64,000 nt of DNA. Source: Punica granatum (Eukaryota > Streptophyta > Magnoliopsida > Myrtales > Lythraceae). Below, one piece after another: positions 35,104-47,530 of the stretch (positions are counted from its first letter, which is position 1; every line of letters starts with the position of its first letter). Both the position numbers and the translations under genes were made by a program. Below the pieces are notes generated by a model. It was not told the origin of the DNA, did no database searches, and saw only the letters and a program-made list of their open reading frames with translations. The DNA is taken from contig NC_045129.1 of NCBI RefSeq assembly GCF_007655135.1, forward strand, positions 15,660,274-15,724,273, written 5' to 3'.

Positions 35104-36619
35104 GACTAGTACAAATTGAATTTCACCACTAAAATAATTTAAAAAACAATATTAATGATCACCCCTACAATCATATACATCAAAAGAAATATATATATTT
35201 TTATATAAATATATATAATATTAATATATATTTGCTTCAATATTAATTTTTTTAAGATATCGATATAATACCATTTTCGCAAAAAGTTTAAAAAATATTC
35301 TATTATATCAATATCTTAAAAAGATATTCATTCAAGTTTAAAAATCCAAAACTCAGTAAAAGAAAAACTATATTAAGATCGCCCTCGCAACCATATATTA
35401 TCTGAAAAAATATATATACTAATACTTAGTATTAGTATTTATAAATTCAAATTTAGTATTAGTAGTTATATGATTAGATATTAATTTTTATCCTCAAAAG
35501 AAATTTCAAGATTAAATATTATATTGAAAATAAAATTTTCAAAAGAAGTTTAAAAAATATCATACTATATTGATATCTATTAGAAAAATTCATTCAATTT
35601 TAAAAAATAAAAAAATATTATTTTGTTTGAAAAATATCATGCTACACGAGTACTTTCCTTCTTTAGTAGTGATATATGAATTAATCGTAATCCCTTAAGA
35701 TATTTGGATAAAATTATTAGATATTATATACCATACAAGAAGGAGAAATTGTTCATGAAATTTTTTATAGTCCTCTAAAAAGATGAAGTTTAAATTAATA
35801 CAATTATATTTATAGTAAAAATACCGTGGCTAAAAAACCTAGAATATATATATGAATGAATGAAAGCACAACCGAGGTGGGCTCGTATACTTTACACTTT
35901 TCTGCTACACTTTTTTCTTGCTTCGGTTCGAGAGAAGCAGTTCTATGGAAAACACTAATTCTCCAAGATTCTAAATGGATAATTATCTTCTTTTTTATTT
36001 TTTCGGGGGTAATATTTTGCCTGATAAGTGCAGTACTGAGATAATATAGGGAGCAAGGACTCTTGCCTGATAAGTTCAAGAGTCCCGCTAATGTTGTCTG
36101 ATACGTGCAGTGTCTTATGAATGGCGGCGTTTGGCCAGGCTGGACAAACGAACTAAAACATCCACATCCCTATATTATCTCTGCTGCAGAACACTAATTG
36201 GATTCTCCTAATAGGCCTCCTTAGATTCACTTGGATGATATGATGATATGATACTCCGCCTAATATAAGTGCACCATATGCTAAAATCTAGCCTACGGGT
36301 AGATTTGAGGCCATAAGAATCTCTGCCTCATGGAGATCCCATAATTCATAAAATCTATGAATCCTCAATCTTTTTTTGATGAATCTATGAATCCTCAGTC
36401 ATCCACTATATCCTATATTCTCTCCTCATAATCTATCTTTACAGATCCAAACACTATCTATATATATATATATACACATGCATAAATCTGAACACCCATG
36501 GACATCCCACAACCCACATTGATTACCCCTCATCATATGTAGTGATTGCTCGAGCCTTCTCGATCGACAACTCCATTTTTAGATCATTGAGATTGAGCGC
36601 TGTTTTCTCTTAGCAATAT
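34263..36619. other. AT-rich intergenic DNA and promoter side of the MYB gene
   Basis: No gene is recognised. (TA)n tracts lie at about 34919-34940, 35072-35103 and 35200-35230. A TATA-rich stretch (36461-36474) about 150 bp upstream of the MYB start codon could hold its TATA box, with the 5' UTR to 36619; both are inferred. Confidence 0.5.
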
Positions 36620-38963
36620 ATGGACGACGATGGCGAAGGAAGCGTCAGTTACATGCTCAATTCTTATCAGGCTTTTGACAACGCTGCCGCCAACGGTAGC
36701 ATGTCTATTGATTCTATTATGAGCACACAATTACTAGTGCCAGTAGCCGTTCCCAAGAGTGATGGACACGATGGACAGTTGGCCATCGTCTCAGGGGAGG
36801 CGGGGCAGGAGAAGAAGGATGCAGTCAGCAAGGCTGTCAATGATGCTGCTGGACAGAATCGGAGTTCGGGACAAGAGCATAGGCAGGATGCTGTCGCCTA
36901 TGGTGGCATGACTCTGGACAAACAGTTACCACCCCCGGTAGACCTTTTCGAGGGTGATGTAGACCATGGACGGTTGGGCATCGTCCCAGGGGAGGCAGGC
37001 CAGAAGCGAAAGAGGAAGGAAGAAGTCAGCGAGCAGGTGGAACATAAGCCTAAGAGGAAGAACCGCGTCTCCTGGACTGAGGATGAGCACCGGTACGTAA
37101 TGTACTCATAGTTTCTTCTACTATCTCTTATTATGACATTTGGGTGGTGTGGAGAAAGGGAAAGCAATTCTCTGCATTTTCTTGTATTGCAAGGAATCGT
37201 TACACAAGACGTATATGAAGAGTTCGGACGATAATATTAATTGATCCTAGGAATAAAAGCATAGCTAATATATTGCAAATCACATTAGTCCATGGACAAT
37301 TTTGTTTTCCATTGTTTGGTAAAATCACTTGTCGTTCCAATTTATTTACTTCATATATATATATATATATATTAATTCGTGTTTTATGACAAATTAATAT
37401 TTCATGACAAATAGGATATTCTTGCTGGGATTGCAACGCTTGAAAAACTGCCCTACGAGATGGAAGACAATGTCAACATACTTGTTGACGAATAAGAGTA
37501 TAAGCGAAATATCAAGTCATGCCCAAAAGTACTTCATATGGGAAGAGCACAATGAAGAGAGGCAGAGGAAGAGCATCAATTCCACAATCCTTCGGGAGGA
37601 GAATAAGGTCAGACTCATGCCCTGGATTGAGAAAAGGCTCCTACTTTTCGAACTATCCCAAGCAATCCCCACTGTGGTGCAGTCCCATGCTGGTCAGTTC
37701 TATCACGTCCCAGGGTCTTCCTTTCCTGGACAGGAGCAAAACCATTTTCATCAGATGCCCGTGATGGGGGCTCGGGCAGACTCTAGGCCAAGCTTCGACG
37801 CAAATCAGATGCAGCCTACTCCGCAGCGTCTTGACCTATCCCAAGCAGGCTCCACTGTGGTGCACTCCCATGCCGGGCAGTTTCATCAAGTCCCTGGAGG
37901 TTCCTATCCTAGACAGGAGCAACTTCATCAGATGCTTATGATGGAGGCCTCAGCAGACCCTAGGCTGAGCTTCTGCGAATATGGTCAGACTCAGATGCAG
38001 CTCGCTCCACAGCTGCTCGAACTATCCCAAGCAGCCCCCAACATGGTGCAGTCCCATGCCAGCCAGTTTCATCAAGTCACGGGAGGGTCTTATCTTGGAC
38101 AGGAGCAACTTCATCAGATTCCCATGATGGGGGCCTCGGCAAACCCTAGGCCAAGCTTCGGCAAATCTGGTCAGCCAGCTTCACAGCGGCTTAAACTATC
38201 CCAAGCAGCCTCCAACGTGGTGCAGTCCCATGCCAGCCAGTTTCATCAAGTCCTGGAAGGGTCTTATCTTAGACAGGAGCAACTTCACCGGATTCCCATG
38301 ATGGGGGCCTCAGCAGACCCTAGGCCGAGCTTCGGCGAATCTGGTCAGCGTGCTTCACGGTGGCTTAAACTATCCCAAGCAGCCCCCAACGTGGTGCAGT
38401 CCCATGCCAGCCAGTTTCATCAAGTCTCAGAAGGGTCCTATCCTGGAAAGGTACAACTTCATAAGATGCCCGTGATGGGGACCTTGGCAGACCCTAGGCC
38501 GAGCTTCGACGAAGGCGGTCAGACTCGGATCTGCTCCAATGTCACTTGGAGCATGGCACCAAACAGACCCGATGCACATATTCTGGAAGAACTCTTCAGA
38601 TCCATCACAGGGCCAGCCGTTCCACACCCGGCTTTGGTCCCAACTGCACCAATTCAAGACCGTGTAAAATCTATCAGGCAGGAGTTTCAGCCAGTGCCTA
38701 CTGTTCAACCAATGGTCCAGCCCCATCTCCTGAACGGTGCCAGCACACTGATGCCACCACTAATTGATCAGCACAATATTGATGCCACCACCATCTCCAA
38801 TGCTGTCATTCCGATATCTATGGTGGTAGAGTATCAACGAGTCCAACCGTCCTTTTATGACAACCAGTGTATGCCCAGCTTTTCAACCCAGCCTATGCCA
38901 ACAGCACTGCCAAGGCAGAGCACCGGCGCATATGAGAAATGGCCTGGCTTCTCGACAAGTTAG
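36620..38963 (+). CDS. Single-repeat MYB (SHAQKYF-type) protein with repeated C-terminus
   Basis: Probable nuclear DNA-binding protein. Two exons, 36620-37092 and 37415-38963; the 322-bp intron has GT (GTACGT) and AG (AAATAG) ends and splits an Arg codon. The joined frame is 673 codons. The splice rebuilds one MYB/SANT repeat, residues ~149-198, from RVSWTEDEH through R-IFLLGLQRL to SHAQKYF (192-198), the recognition-helix signature of plant 1R-MYB proteins. The usual KYGKGDW linker is replaced by LKNCPTRW, so the domain is divergent. KRKR and KPKRKNR upstream could be nuclear-localisation signals. Exon 1 has an internal duplication (GQLAIVSGEAGQ / GRLGIVPGEAGQ). Residues ~238-531 are five tandem repeats rich in Gln, His, Met and Pro, a composition seen in transactivation regions. 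Function beyond DNA binding is not inferable. It could be a divergent, lineage-specific copy. Confidence 0.85.
37653..38540 (+). repeat. Five in-frame coding repeats, 174-186 bp each
   Basis: Units start at about 37653, 37836, 38022, 38196 and 38370 (spacings 183, 186, 174, 174, all multiples of three). Each encodes LSQA, then VVQSHASQFHQV, GSY, QEQLHQ(M/I)PMMGASADPR and PSFGESGQ. Units 3-5 are most alike, which points to recent expansion. Confidence 0.93.
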
Positions 38964-41541
38964 ATGTGTTACGGACGTGTCTTCCATGTAGACGCGACTG
39001 TTGCCATGATCTATGCATGGGAACCATTCTTTTACATCTGCATTTAGTTTGTCTTCCGTAAATTCAGAGATTCTATTGTTACCTTTTGTAATATGACTGA
39101 GACCGATCAACTTTTTTAATACTTTGGTCGATATAATTTGGGAAATTGTGATTAACCTTTGAAAGATATTCCAGGCACAGAGATGCAGATTCTCTCACAT
39201 TTCATGTTGAGATGCATCCCTTTATATTAATTAATAATTGCATATTCCACCACCCAAGAAATGTTTTGTTTCTCTTCTGGAAGTCTTTATGTGTGTGAGT
39301 GAGCCTTGAGGGCAAGTAGTTGGAAAAGGTCGGGGAATTCCCATCCATTCATGTTTTACATAGGCGAAAGACCGAACTTCTTCGAAAGTAATTTCCAGAC
39401 TGAATTGCCAATAGCAAATATTTCAGCTAACTAACATGATGAGCTTCTACAGTTGAAGCTGCTTGTAAATATCCTTCCAGCTCGTGAGACGGTCGGTGCA
39501 GCTTCTGATTTCTCTGAACAAAATCTCTTTATAATTTATCGACATGTTGAAAGGTTTTGTTCTGTCTATTCTGTTCCTCTTTGTTTTGTGACATGTCCCT
39601 TCTTTTTCTCCTTTGTGTTACTCTCGTACTCTAGCTATTACACTCTTGGTGTAATAAGCTTTAAGCTCTAAAGAAATTTCATTGAATTATTAAAAGATAA
39701 ATGTTTGGGCTGTGCCTACTTATATAAATATATATACACCCTCTACAGAGGAAGTCCTTGTTGTCCCCATTAGCGTAACATCCCGAATTTCTGGAGCTTA
39801 TTCACGTAATTTTTTCTCATTTTCGAACCTTCAGTGTATTTTAATAATTAGTTAATTATTATAATTATTAGATAACATTAAGCAATATTACTTTTCAGGT
39901 GTCAAGTTTTTGTTATGCTTAGTATGCCTCATCGTTTAATTTTTTGCCAAGTCTCGTTTTCGTTCCACCGCCACACTTTGTGCTATTTCGGTTCTCTGCG
40001 CCATTTCATCCCTTTGCCATATTTTCAAGCAGAGGGGGAGATCTCGAGGGAGACAGAGAACCAAACAGAGAGAATCTGAGGAAAAAGAAGAAGTTCAAGA
40101 AAAATTTCATGAAATAGGAAACAACAGGAGTTTGATGCTTTAATGTTCGGGAATTTGTCAAGGTAAGTAACTTATTTCTAAATTGGTATTTTTATCGTTA
40201 TTATAATTAGTTTATTAAAACTACATTATCATGGCGATATCAGTGTTATGGATCATGAACGTATTTTTATTCAATAAATTATGATATTTGAAAATGAGAT
40301 AGTAAGGTCTTAGGATCTAAAATTAAGATCGATGGGAGTCAATGAGTCTTGTGGTGTCCTGAGCTAGTCGTGAGCTGAGCAGTTGGAAATGCCTACATGG
40401 AGCAGAGAGACCACCAGTGTGGAGCTATCACTGTGCTCGGGAGTTGGGAAAGAGCATTGGAATGATCTGAATTCTGAATGTGTTGACGCTAATTTTACAA
40501 TATTACTGAACTCGTGCATTGATCCAATTAGTTTAAATTGTGGTTATTAACTAGACTTCAAGCTCACCCGAAAATATATTATCTCGGTTGTTCTACAGGT
40601 CAAAGTGATGGTGGAACCGTGGCCTTTTAATCGGGGTTTTATATACTCAGCCATATTAGAATTTACGGAATATTTAGAAATATCTATCACAAATTATATT
40701 ATTCGATGTTTTTATTGATTTTATCGGAAAAATTCCAGGATTTTACAAGTAATTAATTTTTGTATGGTTTGACGAAATTATCCTAAAAATTCATGCTCAA
40801 TTAAATAGAAGTTAAATAAACTACCATACAAAAGATAAAATGTCAGTAACCACCATGCAACTTCGCTATCCTTTTTGCACATGCGTCCTCAGTCCTCACC
40901 TTTTACGCTCTTACCACACCACGGGACCCTCGCCGCTGCACACTCCCGTGATCCCATCTCTCTCTCTCTCTCTCCTTTTCTTTTATTATTCTGTGAAGCC
41001 CTAATCTTTTCTGTATTTCTCTTTCAACCCACAATTTTCAATTATTCAGTTAAATTCACTTCTACAATAGATCAATTACTACATACGGTAAGCGAGGGAG
41101 TGCGGCTATAAATCGTAAGGAGAAAAAAAATATATGCGTGGGATTTGCCAATTTTTCTTAATTATATTTTACTCATCAAATTAGGATTAATTATACTAAC
41201 GATGCTAAGCGCATGTGCATTGTTTATTTTGATAATGTAAATCAATAAAGTTTCAGAAATATGCAGAATCCCTTCTGTAGCACGGGTGAAAGCTCTAGTG
41301 AAGTATAATGTAAGAAAAAGGATGCATAAAAGAAATACAAATTATCTTCCTCTTTAAGTTTCTCTCATCTCTCTTCTTTTTTCTTCATCCCTTTCCTGTT
41401 CATGCTTTAAGCGTGATAGGCCCTCTCTTCCTCCTCCATACCTGGCATATTCTCAAATCGAAGCCACTTAAGGAATAATAATTAATTCATAGAAAGATCT
41501 TTTTTTTTTTGGTAACAAATGAGATTCATGGCTTAGTAATC
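38964..41541. other. Intergenic DNA; possible old LTR at ~39776-41110
   Basis: No gene is recognised. From about 39775 GTAACATCCCGAATTTCTGG resembles the TGTAACATCCC-type start of some plant LTRs. CTACAGGTCA near 40600 and a CT-rich leader-like zone near 40955 fit the same idea, but no matching end or duplication was found. The 3' UTR of the MYB gene should lie in the first few hundred bases. Confidence 0.3.
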
Positions 41542-41553
41542 AGAAAGAGAGAT
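41542..41553. repeat. Target-site duplication of a SINE (left)
   Basis: AGAAAGAGAGAT, repeated at 41724-41735. Confidence 0.8.
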
Positions 41554-41723
41554 ATCAACGTGTGAATTGGTTCAAATGGTTCAACGCTTATTCCGTTTAA
41601 ACAAGGTCTCGGATTCGAGTCCTTGTGAATGCAGAAAATCCACGTTGAGAGAGTTTTACCTCTTAGTGGGTCAATCTTGCTTGACTGGATTAGTCGGGAT
41701 CCAAAGAGTTCATACAAAAAAAT
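41554..41723 (+). mobile_element. tRNA-derived SINE with 12-bp duplications
   Basis: A 170-bp insertion flanked by perfect 12-bp repeats. It contains a pol III B-box-like GGATTCGAGTCC at ~41611 and an A-box-like TGGTTCAAATGGTTC about 45 bp before it, and ends in a short A-rich tail. A degraded relative lies at ~42320-42450. Confidence 0.75.
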
Positions 41724-41735
41724 AGAAAGAGAGAT
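41724..41735. repeat. Target-site duplication of a SINE (right)
   Basis: AGAAAGAGAGAT, matching 41542-41553. Confidence 0.8.
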
Positions 41736-42319
41736 GAAAAATAAAAGGGCATATTAGCAAAAACCTCTGATTCCGCGAATGCATGTACTATAACACAGCA
41801 CCCCTTTTCTCCATCTTCAACTTTTGGGCCACTAGAGAGTGGGGAAAAGTTATTCAGAAAAGCAAAAATCCCACTGATAATAAAATCGCAATTACTTGAT
41901 TTCAAGTGAAAACTTTTTGCCACTGCGTAATGAATATTTTTTGTTTGTCAAACTTTTCTCTTGAAATCCAGTTAACTTTTTAATTTTCGTGAACTGATTA
42001 ATTGTTGCACCAAATTATTGTCACTAGTAAGGATGACCTTCTATTATGCAGTGACGATTACTTTGATCACAAAACTCGGAACCCCTCGTTAGCAAAAAGA
42101 AAAAATGGTGGATTTTATTTTCCATTACTTCCTTTTATGAACAAGATCTTTGGGTCAATCTAACAATTATTAGATGAAATCAATTTATATGCATTTTGAA
42201 ACTGTGTCATGTGCAATGTCCACGCATTTGCATTTCAACTACTTTTAGTCCAAAGTATGGCTACCACCATGTTGACTGCAAGATAATCTATAGACAAAGT
42301 AAATCATCGTGAACAATAA
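41736..42319. other. Intergenic DNA, nothing recognised
   Basis: AT-rich, without coding or RNA-gene signals. Confidence 0.5.
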
Positions 42320-42450
42320 ACATGGATTGGTTAAGGTGGATCAACACCTCTTCCTTTTAAATAAAATCTCAAATTATTCGAGTCTTGTTAACAGAGAAAA
42401 TCAACGATTGACAGAGTTTTATCCCTATCGATCTATTTGCAGATATTCAC
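42320..42450 (+). mobile_element. Degraded SINE-like fragment
   Basis: GGATTGGTTAAGGTGGATCA, ATTATTCGAGTCTTGTTAAC and GACAGAGTTTTATCCC follow the same order as matching parts of the SINE at 41554-41723 (GGTTCAAATGGTTCAACGC, GGATTCGAGTCCTTG, GAGAGAGTTTTACC). No duplication was found. Confidence 0.5.
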
Positions 42451-42891
42451 CAATATCTTAATTTTGCTGCTTCAAAGACTAGACCACTTCACTTAGTAAC
42501 CACCAGCAAAAGTTCCCACAATCAAGTTACGCAGAAAGTGCAGCAGATGACTTCGATAGCAGGTATCCTTGAAAGCCGGTTTCAACTTGCCATCCGGAAA
42601 TGCATCATTATCACATCACGATGGTGCATTTGAGGTCAAAATACCAGAGGGAACTAATAATAAATGTCATTCCTTCCTGAGATTGGTATAATTAATTTTC
42701 CCTTGTCGTCGGAAAACAAGGAAGTTGTAACTTGTAGAAAGGCATGGAGGCAGGACGGGATGCATGTTCCACATGAAGCAAGGTAGTCACATTTTCAATG
42801 CCCGTCCATCCTTTTTCTATATTCATCCTCGCTCGCCACCTTCCAACTCCACTATCGTGTCCTACGATTTGCAATCGGAGCCCACGATCCA

Positions 42892-44360
42892 ATGAATCAA
42901 GTGAACTCCGAGTTAAACACTCGAGGGTGGTTGCGAGGTGCTGTCATCGTGCTGCTACTGCTTGGAAAATGGTCAGGAGGGAGGGCTCAAGAACTGAAAC
43001 GAGTTCCGGCAATATTTGTGATGGGGGATTCCTTAGTGGAAGTGGGCAATAACAACTACCTTAATTCCCTTGCCAGATGTAATTACTATCCTTATGGGAT
43101 AGATTCCCCGCGAGGACCTTCCGGCAGATGTTCTAATGGAAAAACATATGTCGACATGATCGGTACTGGGATTTCCTATTCTTATTGTACAAAGAGATGA
43201 TAGCCTTTTTTCGTTTCATTAACTATATCAAAGGCAAGTTCGCCTGCTTGCCTCTAAACTTACGCGAGAAATGGAAAAGTATGTATCGGTTGTTGATGTT
43301 TGCAGGGGAGATGCTGGGATTGCCCGATCCTCCAGCTTATGCGGATCCATCTACCCGTGGTCCTCGAATCCTAGGAGGAGTGAATTATGCTTCAGCAGCT
43401 GGAGGTATTCTTGATGAGACGGGCCGACATTTTGTGCGTATCATCCGACCAAAACTTAGTTCTGCCAATCTTCTCCCTTCAATGAAATTAATAAAGGAAA
43501 AACATCTCAAGAGTAATTCCTAAAAAATATATTTAAAAAAAATGCATTTCAGGGGGAGAGGTATAGCCTGAGTCAGCAAGTGCTGAACTTCGAGAGCACA
43601 TTGAATCAGCTGAGAAGCATGATGAATGCGACAGACCTCAGCCGGTTCCTGGCGAAATCCATTGTGCTCATGAATTTCGGGAGTAATGACTATATCAACA
43701 ACTACCTGCTTCCCTCCCTTTACTCGACCAGCTACACCTATAACCCTCGCGACTTTGCAAACCTTCTCCTCAATCACTACAGCCGCCAGCTTCTGGCGCT
43801 ACACAGTGTGGGATTAAGGAAGTTCTTCATAGCAGGTGTAGGACCCCTTGGATGCATCCCGAACCAGAGAGCCATGTGGCAAGCTCCAGCTGGTCGGTGT
43901 GTCGACTTTGTCAACCAAATTTTGGGGACCTTCAATGAAGGCCTCAGGTCTCTTGTGGATCAGCTCAATCACAATCACCCTGGGGCTATCTTCGTTTATG
44001 GCAACGGATATGCTGCAGTAGGGGACCTCCTTAACAACCCTGCAAGATATGGTATATGTTCAAATCAATTCCTTTGAGATGTAGCTATGATCATAGTGGT
44101 TGATATGTCACTACATGAACTAGAATGCAATATGCGCAGGATTTACCATTGCAGACAGGGCGTGTTGCGGGATAGGGACGAACCGAGGACAAATCACATG
44201 CACCCCCATGATGATCCCATGTCCAAACCAGAACCAGCACCTGTTCTGGGATGCATTGCATCTGACACAGAGCGCCAATGCCGTGCTAGCTCAACGTGCT
44301 CTCTACGGCCCTCAATCCGACGTTTATCCCATAAATATCTATCAAATGTCTCTTCTTTAG
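42892..44360 (+). CDS. GDSL esterase/lipase (SGNH hydrolase), secreted
   Basis: A serine hydrolase acting on acyl or ester substrates; the substrate is unknown. Four exons (42892-43162, 43306-43433, 43553-44051, 44140-44360) with GT-AG introns and phases that close to 372 residues, the usual length. The N-terminus has a hydrophobic stretch (GAVIVLLLL, ~16-24), probably a signal peptide. Block I is IFVMGDSLVEVGNNNYL (Ser47); block III NFGSNDYINNY (Asn178); block V WDALH (Asp337, His340). The usual block V is WDAFHPTE, here WDALHLTQ: the catalytic pair is kept and the flanks altered. GVNYASAAGGI, RKFFIAGVGPLGCIPNQRA and ACCGIG are family blocks. From memory it most resembles Arabidopsis At1g71250. 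It converges with the LEA-2 gene downstream. Confidence 0.93.
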
Positions 44361-45568
44361 GCCCTCTCTTGCTCCACTGACTGTCTTGATCGCCTGTATC
44401 ATGCAGTGGCAAGTTTATCTGTGCTGTTTCTTAGGCAGTGTTCTGCTTATGAAGGAAAAGTAATTCATAATGAAACAAAGTGCTGATAACCATTTCGAAC
44501 GGAATCTAAATAGAAGTGCTTATATGTGAAATGGAAATCTAATAATCCCACTGAGAAGAATCGAACTTGAACCTCTTGTTTTCTAGATAAGAACAGGTAC
44601 CACTTGACGACAATCCATTTTTCAGCTATCATGTTAGCTGATTCGTTGCAATTAATGATACATTTTTTTATGCATTATTACACATCAAGTAACTACTGTT
44701 GTTAATCACTACTAGGATTGATTGCTGAGAATACCTGTTCTCACAAAAAAAAAAAAGAAAAAAAAATCCACATGCGATAGACCTAAATAGATTCCATTAT
44801 GTGAAGATAAGAAGACATTCTTTGTTTCATCGTGGTGTTATTTCTTGGTAGTATGCCTAGGAGTGAGGTAGTAGATTATGCAAGCAGCATTACTAAAGCA
44901 GAGCTAGTGTTTAATCAATATCTCAGAATTATGGTTGTACTAAGTATGATGGTTAATTGTGAATATTACTTCTACTTAGTAAATTTTTTTTTAATTTTCG
45001 CATTCTTTTGTCCAAAACAACCAAAACACTGTAACTTGCAAGAGCACTTAGTCATAATCCACGCTTCCATAATCCTCCATCCTCACTATCCAAATAAACT
45101 TTTAATCCTCCATCCTCGCTATCCAAATAAACTTTTAAATTTTTCGATTACAAGAGAGGCCAATGAATTTAGTATAATGAAATAAAAATCCTAATAACTA
45201 ATCGGTCTTGCAATCTTTTAATTACCAGACGAGAGCGTGCGTCGTTTTGATAACAAAATCTTAGATTTTTCTATTTATTTTTCGTTTGGTTCTACTTAAC
45301 AGCAACAAAAGAAAAAAATCCAAATTAATGTTTCAGTATGCAGGGACGAGAAATATATTCACACATTTACATATTTTCCGGGCATGAACATATATTACAA
45401 GAATCTTAACATATATTGCAAAAATCTTACCAGCAAAGAGAACCCGTCACAGAAAATCTCAATTCATAAAACTCCTCCCAAAATAAAAATCTTGCCAACT
45501 TTATCGAATTTGATAAATACCCAACTGGGGACACACAGGAATACTCCTCCAGGCGGTCTTCCAGAACA
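44361..45568. other. Intergenic DNA between convergent genes
   Basis: No gene is recognised. It contains a ~32-bp tandem duplication (ATCCTCCATCCTC(A/G)CTATCC..., 45068-45136), a poly-A run near 44745 and, on the minus strand at about 44650-44520, a tRNA-like head (CAAGTGGTACC, GGTTCAAGTTCGATTCTTC) suggesting another SINE remnant. It must hold the 3' UTRs of both neighbours. Confidence 0.4.
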
Positions 45569-47530
45569 TTAGCCATATGTGCAAGTCTCCTTCTTGAAGG
45601 TGATGGGTTTGGTGCTGGTGGAATCGATAACAACAGGGCAAGAAATCCGTTTCCGATGCCTTGTCCTAACCAACTTTCCCACCACATCCCCTCTTGATCG
45701 GATCTCAAATTGCAACATCAAAGGGACCTTGCCTCCGCTTGGAGAAACTATTAGGCTTGATCCCGCTCCGTACATGGGAACCTTGTTACCTTCCAAGTTC
45801 ACTAGCACCATTCGGCGGCTCTTTCTTGGTTGATAGAATTTCTTCAGCTGCAAATCAAAGTTATACATAAGTCTACTGTTAGATAAGAGATGTATAACCT
45901 CGTGTTCTGTTGAAAAGCCCGTGTATTTGGATCAGCCGGCAATGCTCTTTTAGAATCTTAAAGATAGTTTGGAAACAATAAATAAATTAAGCCTTCACTA
46001 ACCCGTGAATTGCACACAGCATGTTTTCTAAATAGGATTAATCGAGGAACTCAAGGAAACGTATTAAACAATCCTCTGACATCTTGTTTGATGAATCTTC
46101 CATTTGATTTGGATAATCTTTTCTCTTTTACTAAGATGCACGCACTTTGCTTCCTTGCTTGCGAGATGCTTGTGGGTTTCCTTTATGTTTCCTACGGATG
46201 AGAAAATGTTGATGGAGAAGAATTCTCACCTGACCAGTTGCAATGGTGATTTCTGAGAAGACGAGATTAATCGGACTAGAGCTCACATGAATGCCAAACA
46301 ATGTAGCAGGATTGTAGATGCTCATCCTCAATGTGCCATTCAGCGTAACCATTTTTGTCACGACCCCGGAGAAATCGGAACCCTCTGCAACATAAAAGTT
46401 GTTCACCTTCAAGCTCTGCAAGCATCCGAACACTTGACATGAGTAAGAAATCAGAAGGAAAAGCCAGGAGTTTGCAATGTAATTGGCAGCACAATAGTTT
46501 TAATTGTGCATTTGCCATGGGCCAGAAGTTCATAGATTGTAACTACAATGGTTCTTGAGCATCAAACAGAGGTTTACATAGACTAAACTGACAGAAATAT
46601 GGAAGATTTGACCATAAACCAACTTGACGTGCGGCGTGTGCCTTCATGGAAAATTCACGTTTCATGACAATCTCAACAATGCAATAATCCTACCACTACA
46701 AGCGCTATTCGTAAGTTATTGTCCTCAAGTACTCAGATTTGAATGTCCTATTATTTTCCTATTGTAGGCTTGCATGCATGAAAACAGAGTGAAATCATTC
46801 ACTTATGCCAAAAATAAGTTTTAGAATAAATATCACAACAATATTACACATAAACCGTCATTTCCAGGTTTCCATTGATTAAGGCGGTAAATATGAACCC
46901 AAAATGCTGCAAACACCCAGTGCTGTCCCTTGGAATGCTCCACTAAAAATTCGACACACGACAATATTTGCACTATTACAGTCATAAGAGAATGCAATTT
47001 TGAAAACCATTTTATCGAACATGTGATGCAAATTATCTGTGGAGGTTAAGGTGTTAACAAAGTAGTACCCTGACGGTGATCTTGGCCTTGTAAGGCCGAC
47101 TGGCGCCCCAAATGATCAAACAGAAGACTGTGAAGAGGAGCACAAAGCTGAAGAGGGCGATCAAGGCCTGGAACCGCCTCATGAATGCCCTTTCCTCAAA
47201 CTCGTCGTACGATCCTTCCTCCAATATGACATTGCACTCAGGCCACCCCTTGTCATTCCTCTTAGGTTTCCCCTTCCTCCCTGAGGAGGACCTGAAGATC
47301 CCTGAAAACCGACTCGCCGAGGAATTCCTCGAGTGGCGCCCGAAGGACGGGTGGGAAGGCGACTCCATCGGGCTGTGAGAGATTGGGGTTGCCTGGATCG
47401 ATGATGACTTGTCGCCATCATGCGAGTCCCGAGAAGGGCTCTGGACATAGTACACGGGACGCTTAGGAGACCTCGACGGAGAGGAAGGGGCTAAGCTCGT
47501 GATGTCGGACTCAGATTTCGCCGAATGCAT
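45569..47530 (-). CDS. LEA-2/NDR1-like single-pass membrane protein
   Basis: A member of the plant 'late embryogenesis abundant, hydroxyproline-rich glycoprotein' (LEA_2/NHL) family. Three coding exons on the minus strand (47530-47069, 46415-46230, 45847-45569), both introns GT-AG in phase 0, 308 residues. The N-terminal cytosolic part is Ser/Pro-rich with PVYYVQSPSRDSHDG (~25-39), a hallmark of the At1g45688/At5g42860-type subgroup. One transmembrane helix lies at ~121-143 (FQALIALFSFVLLFTVFCLI). The C-terminal LEA_2-like domain spans ~150-308, with ITVRSLKVNNFYV, FSGVVTKMVTLNGTL and FGIHVSSSPINLVFSE. Function in this subgroup is not established. The start is the first ATG in the open frame and begins MHSAKSESD like its relatives. 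Confidence 0.92.

Noticed and set aside
39776..41110. Possible solo LTR starting GTAACATCCCG
   Set aside because: No matching end or target duplication; only mentioned in the intergenic entry.
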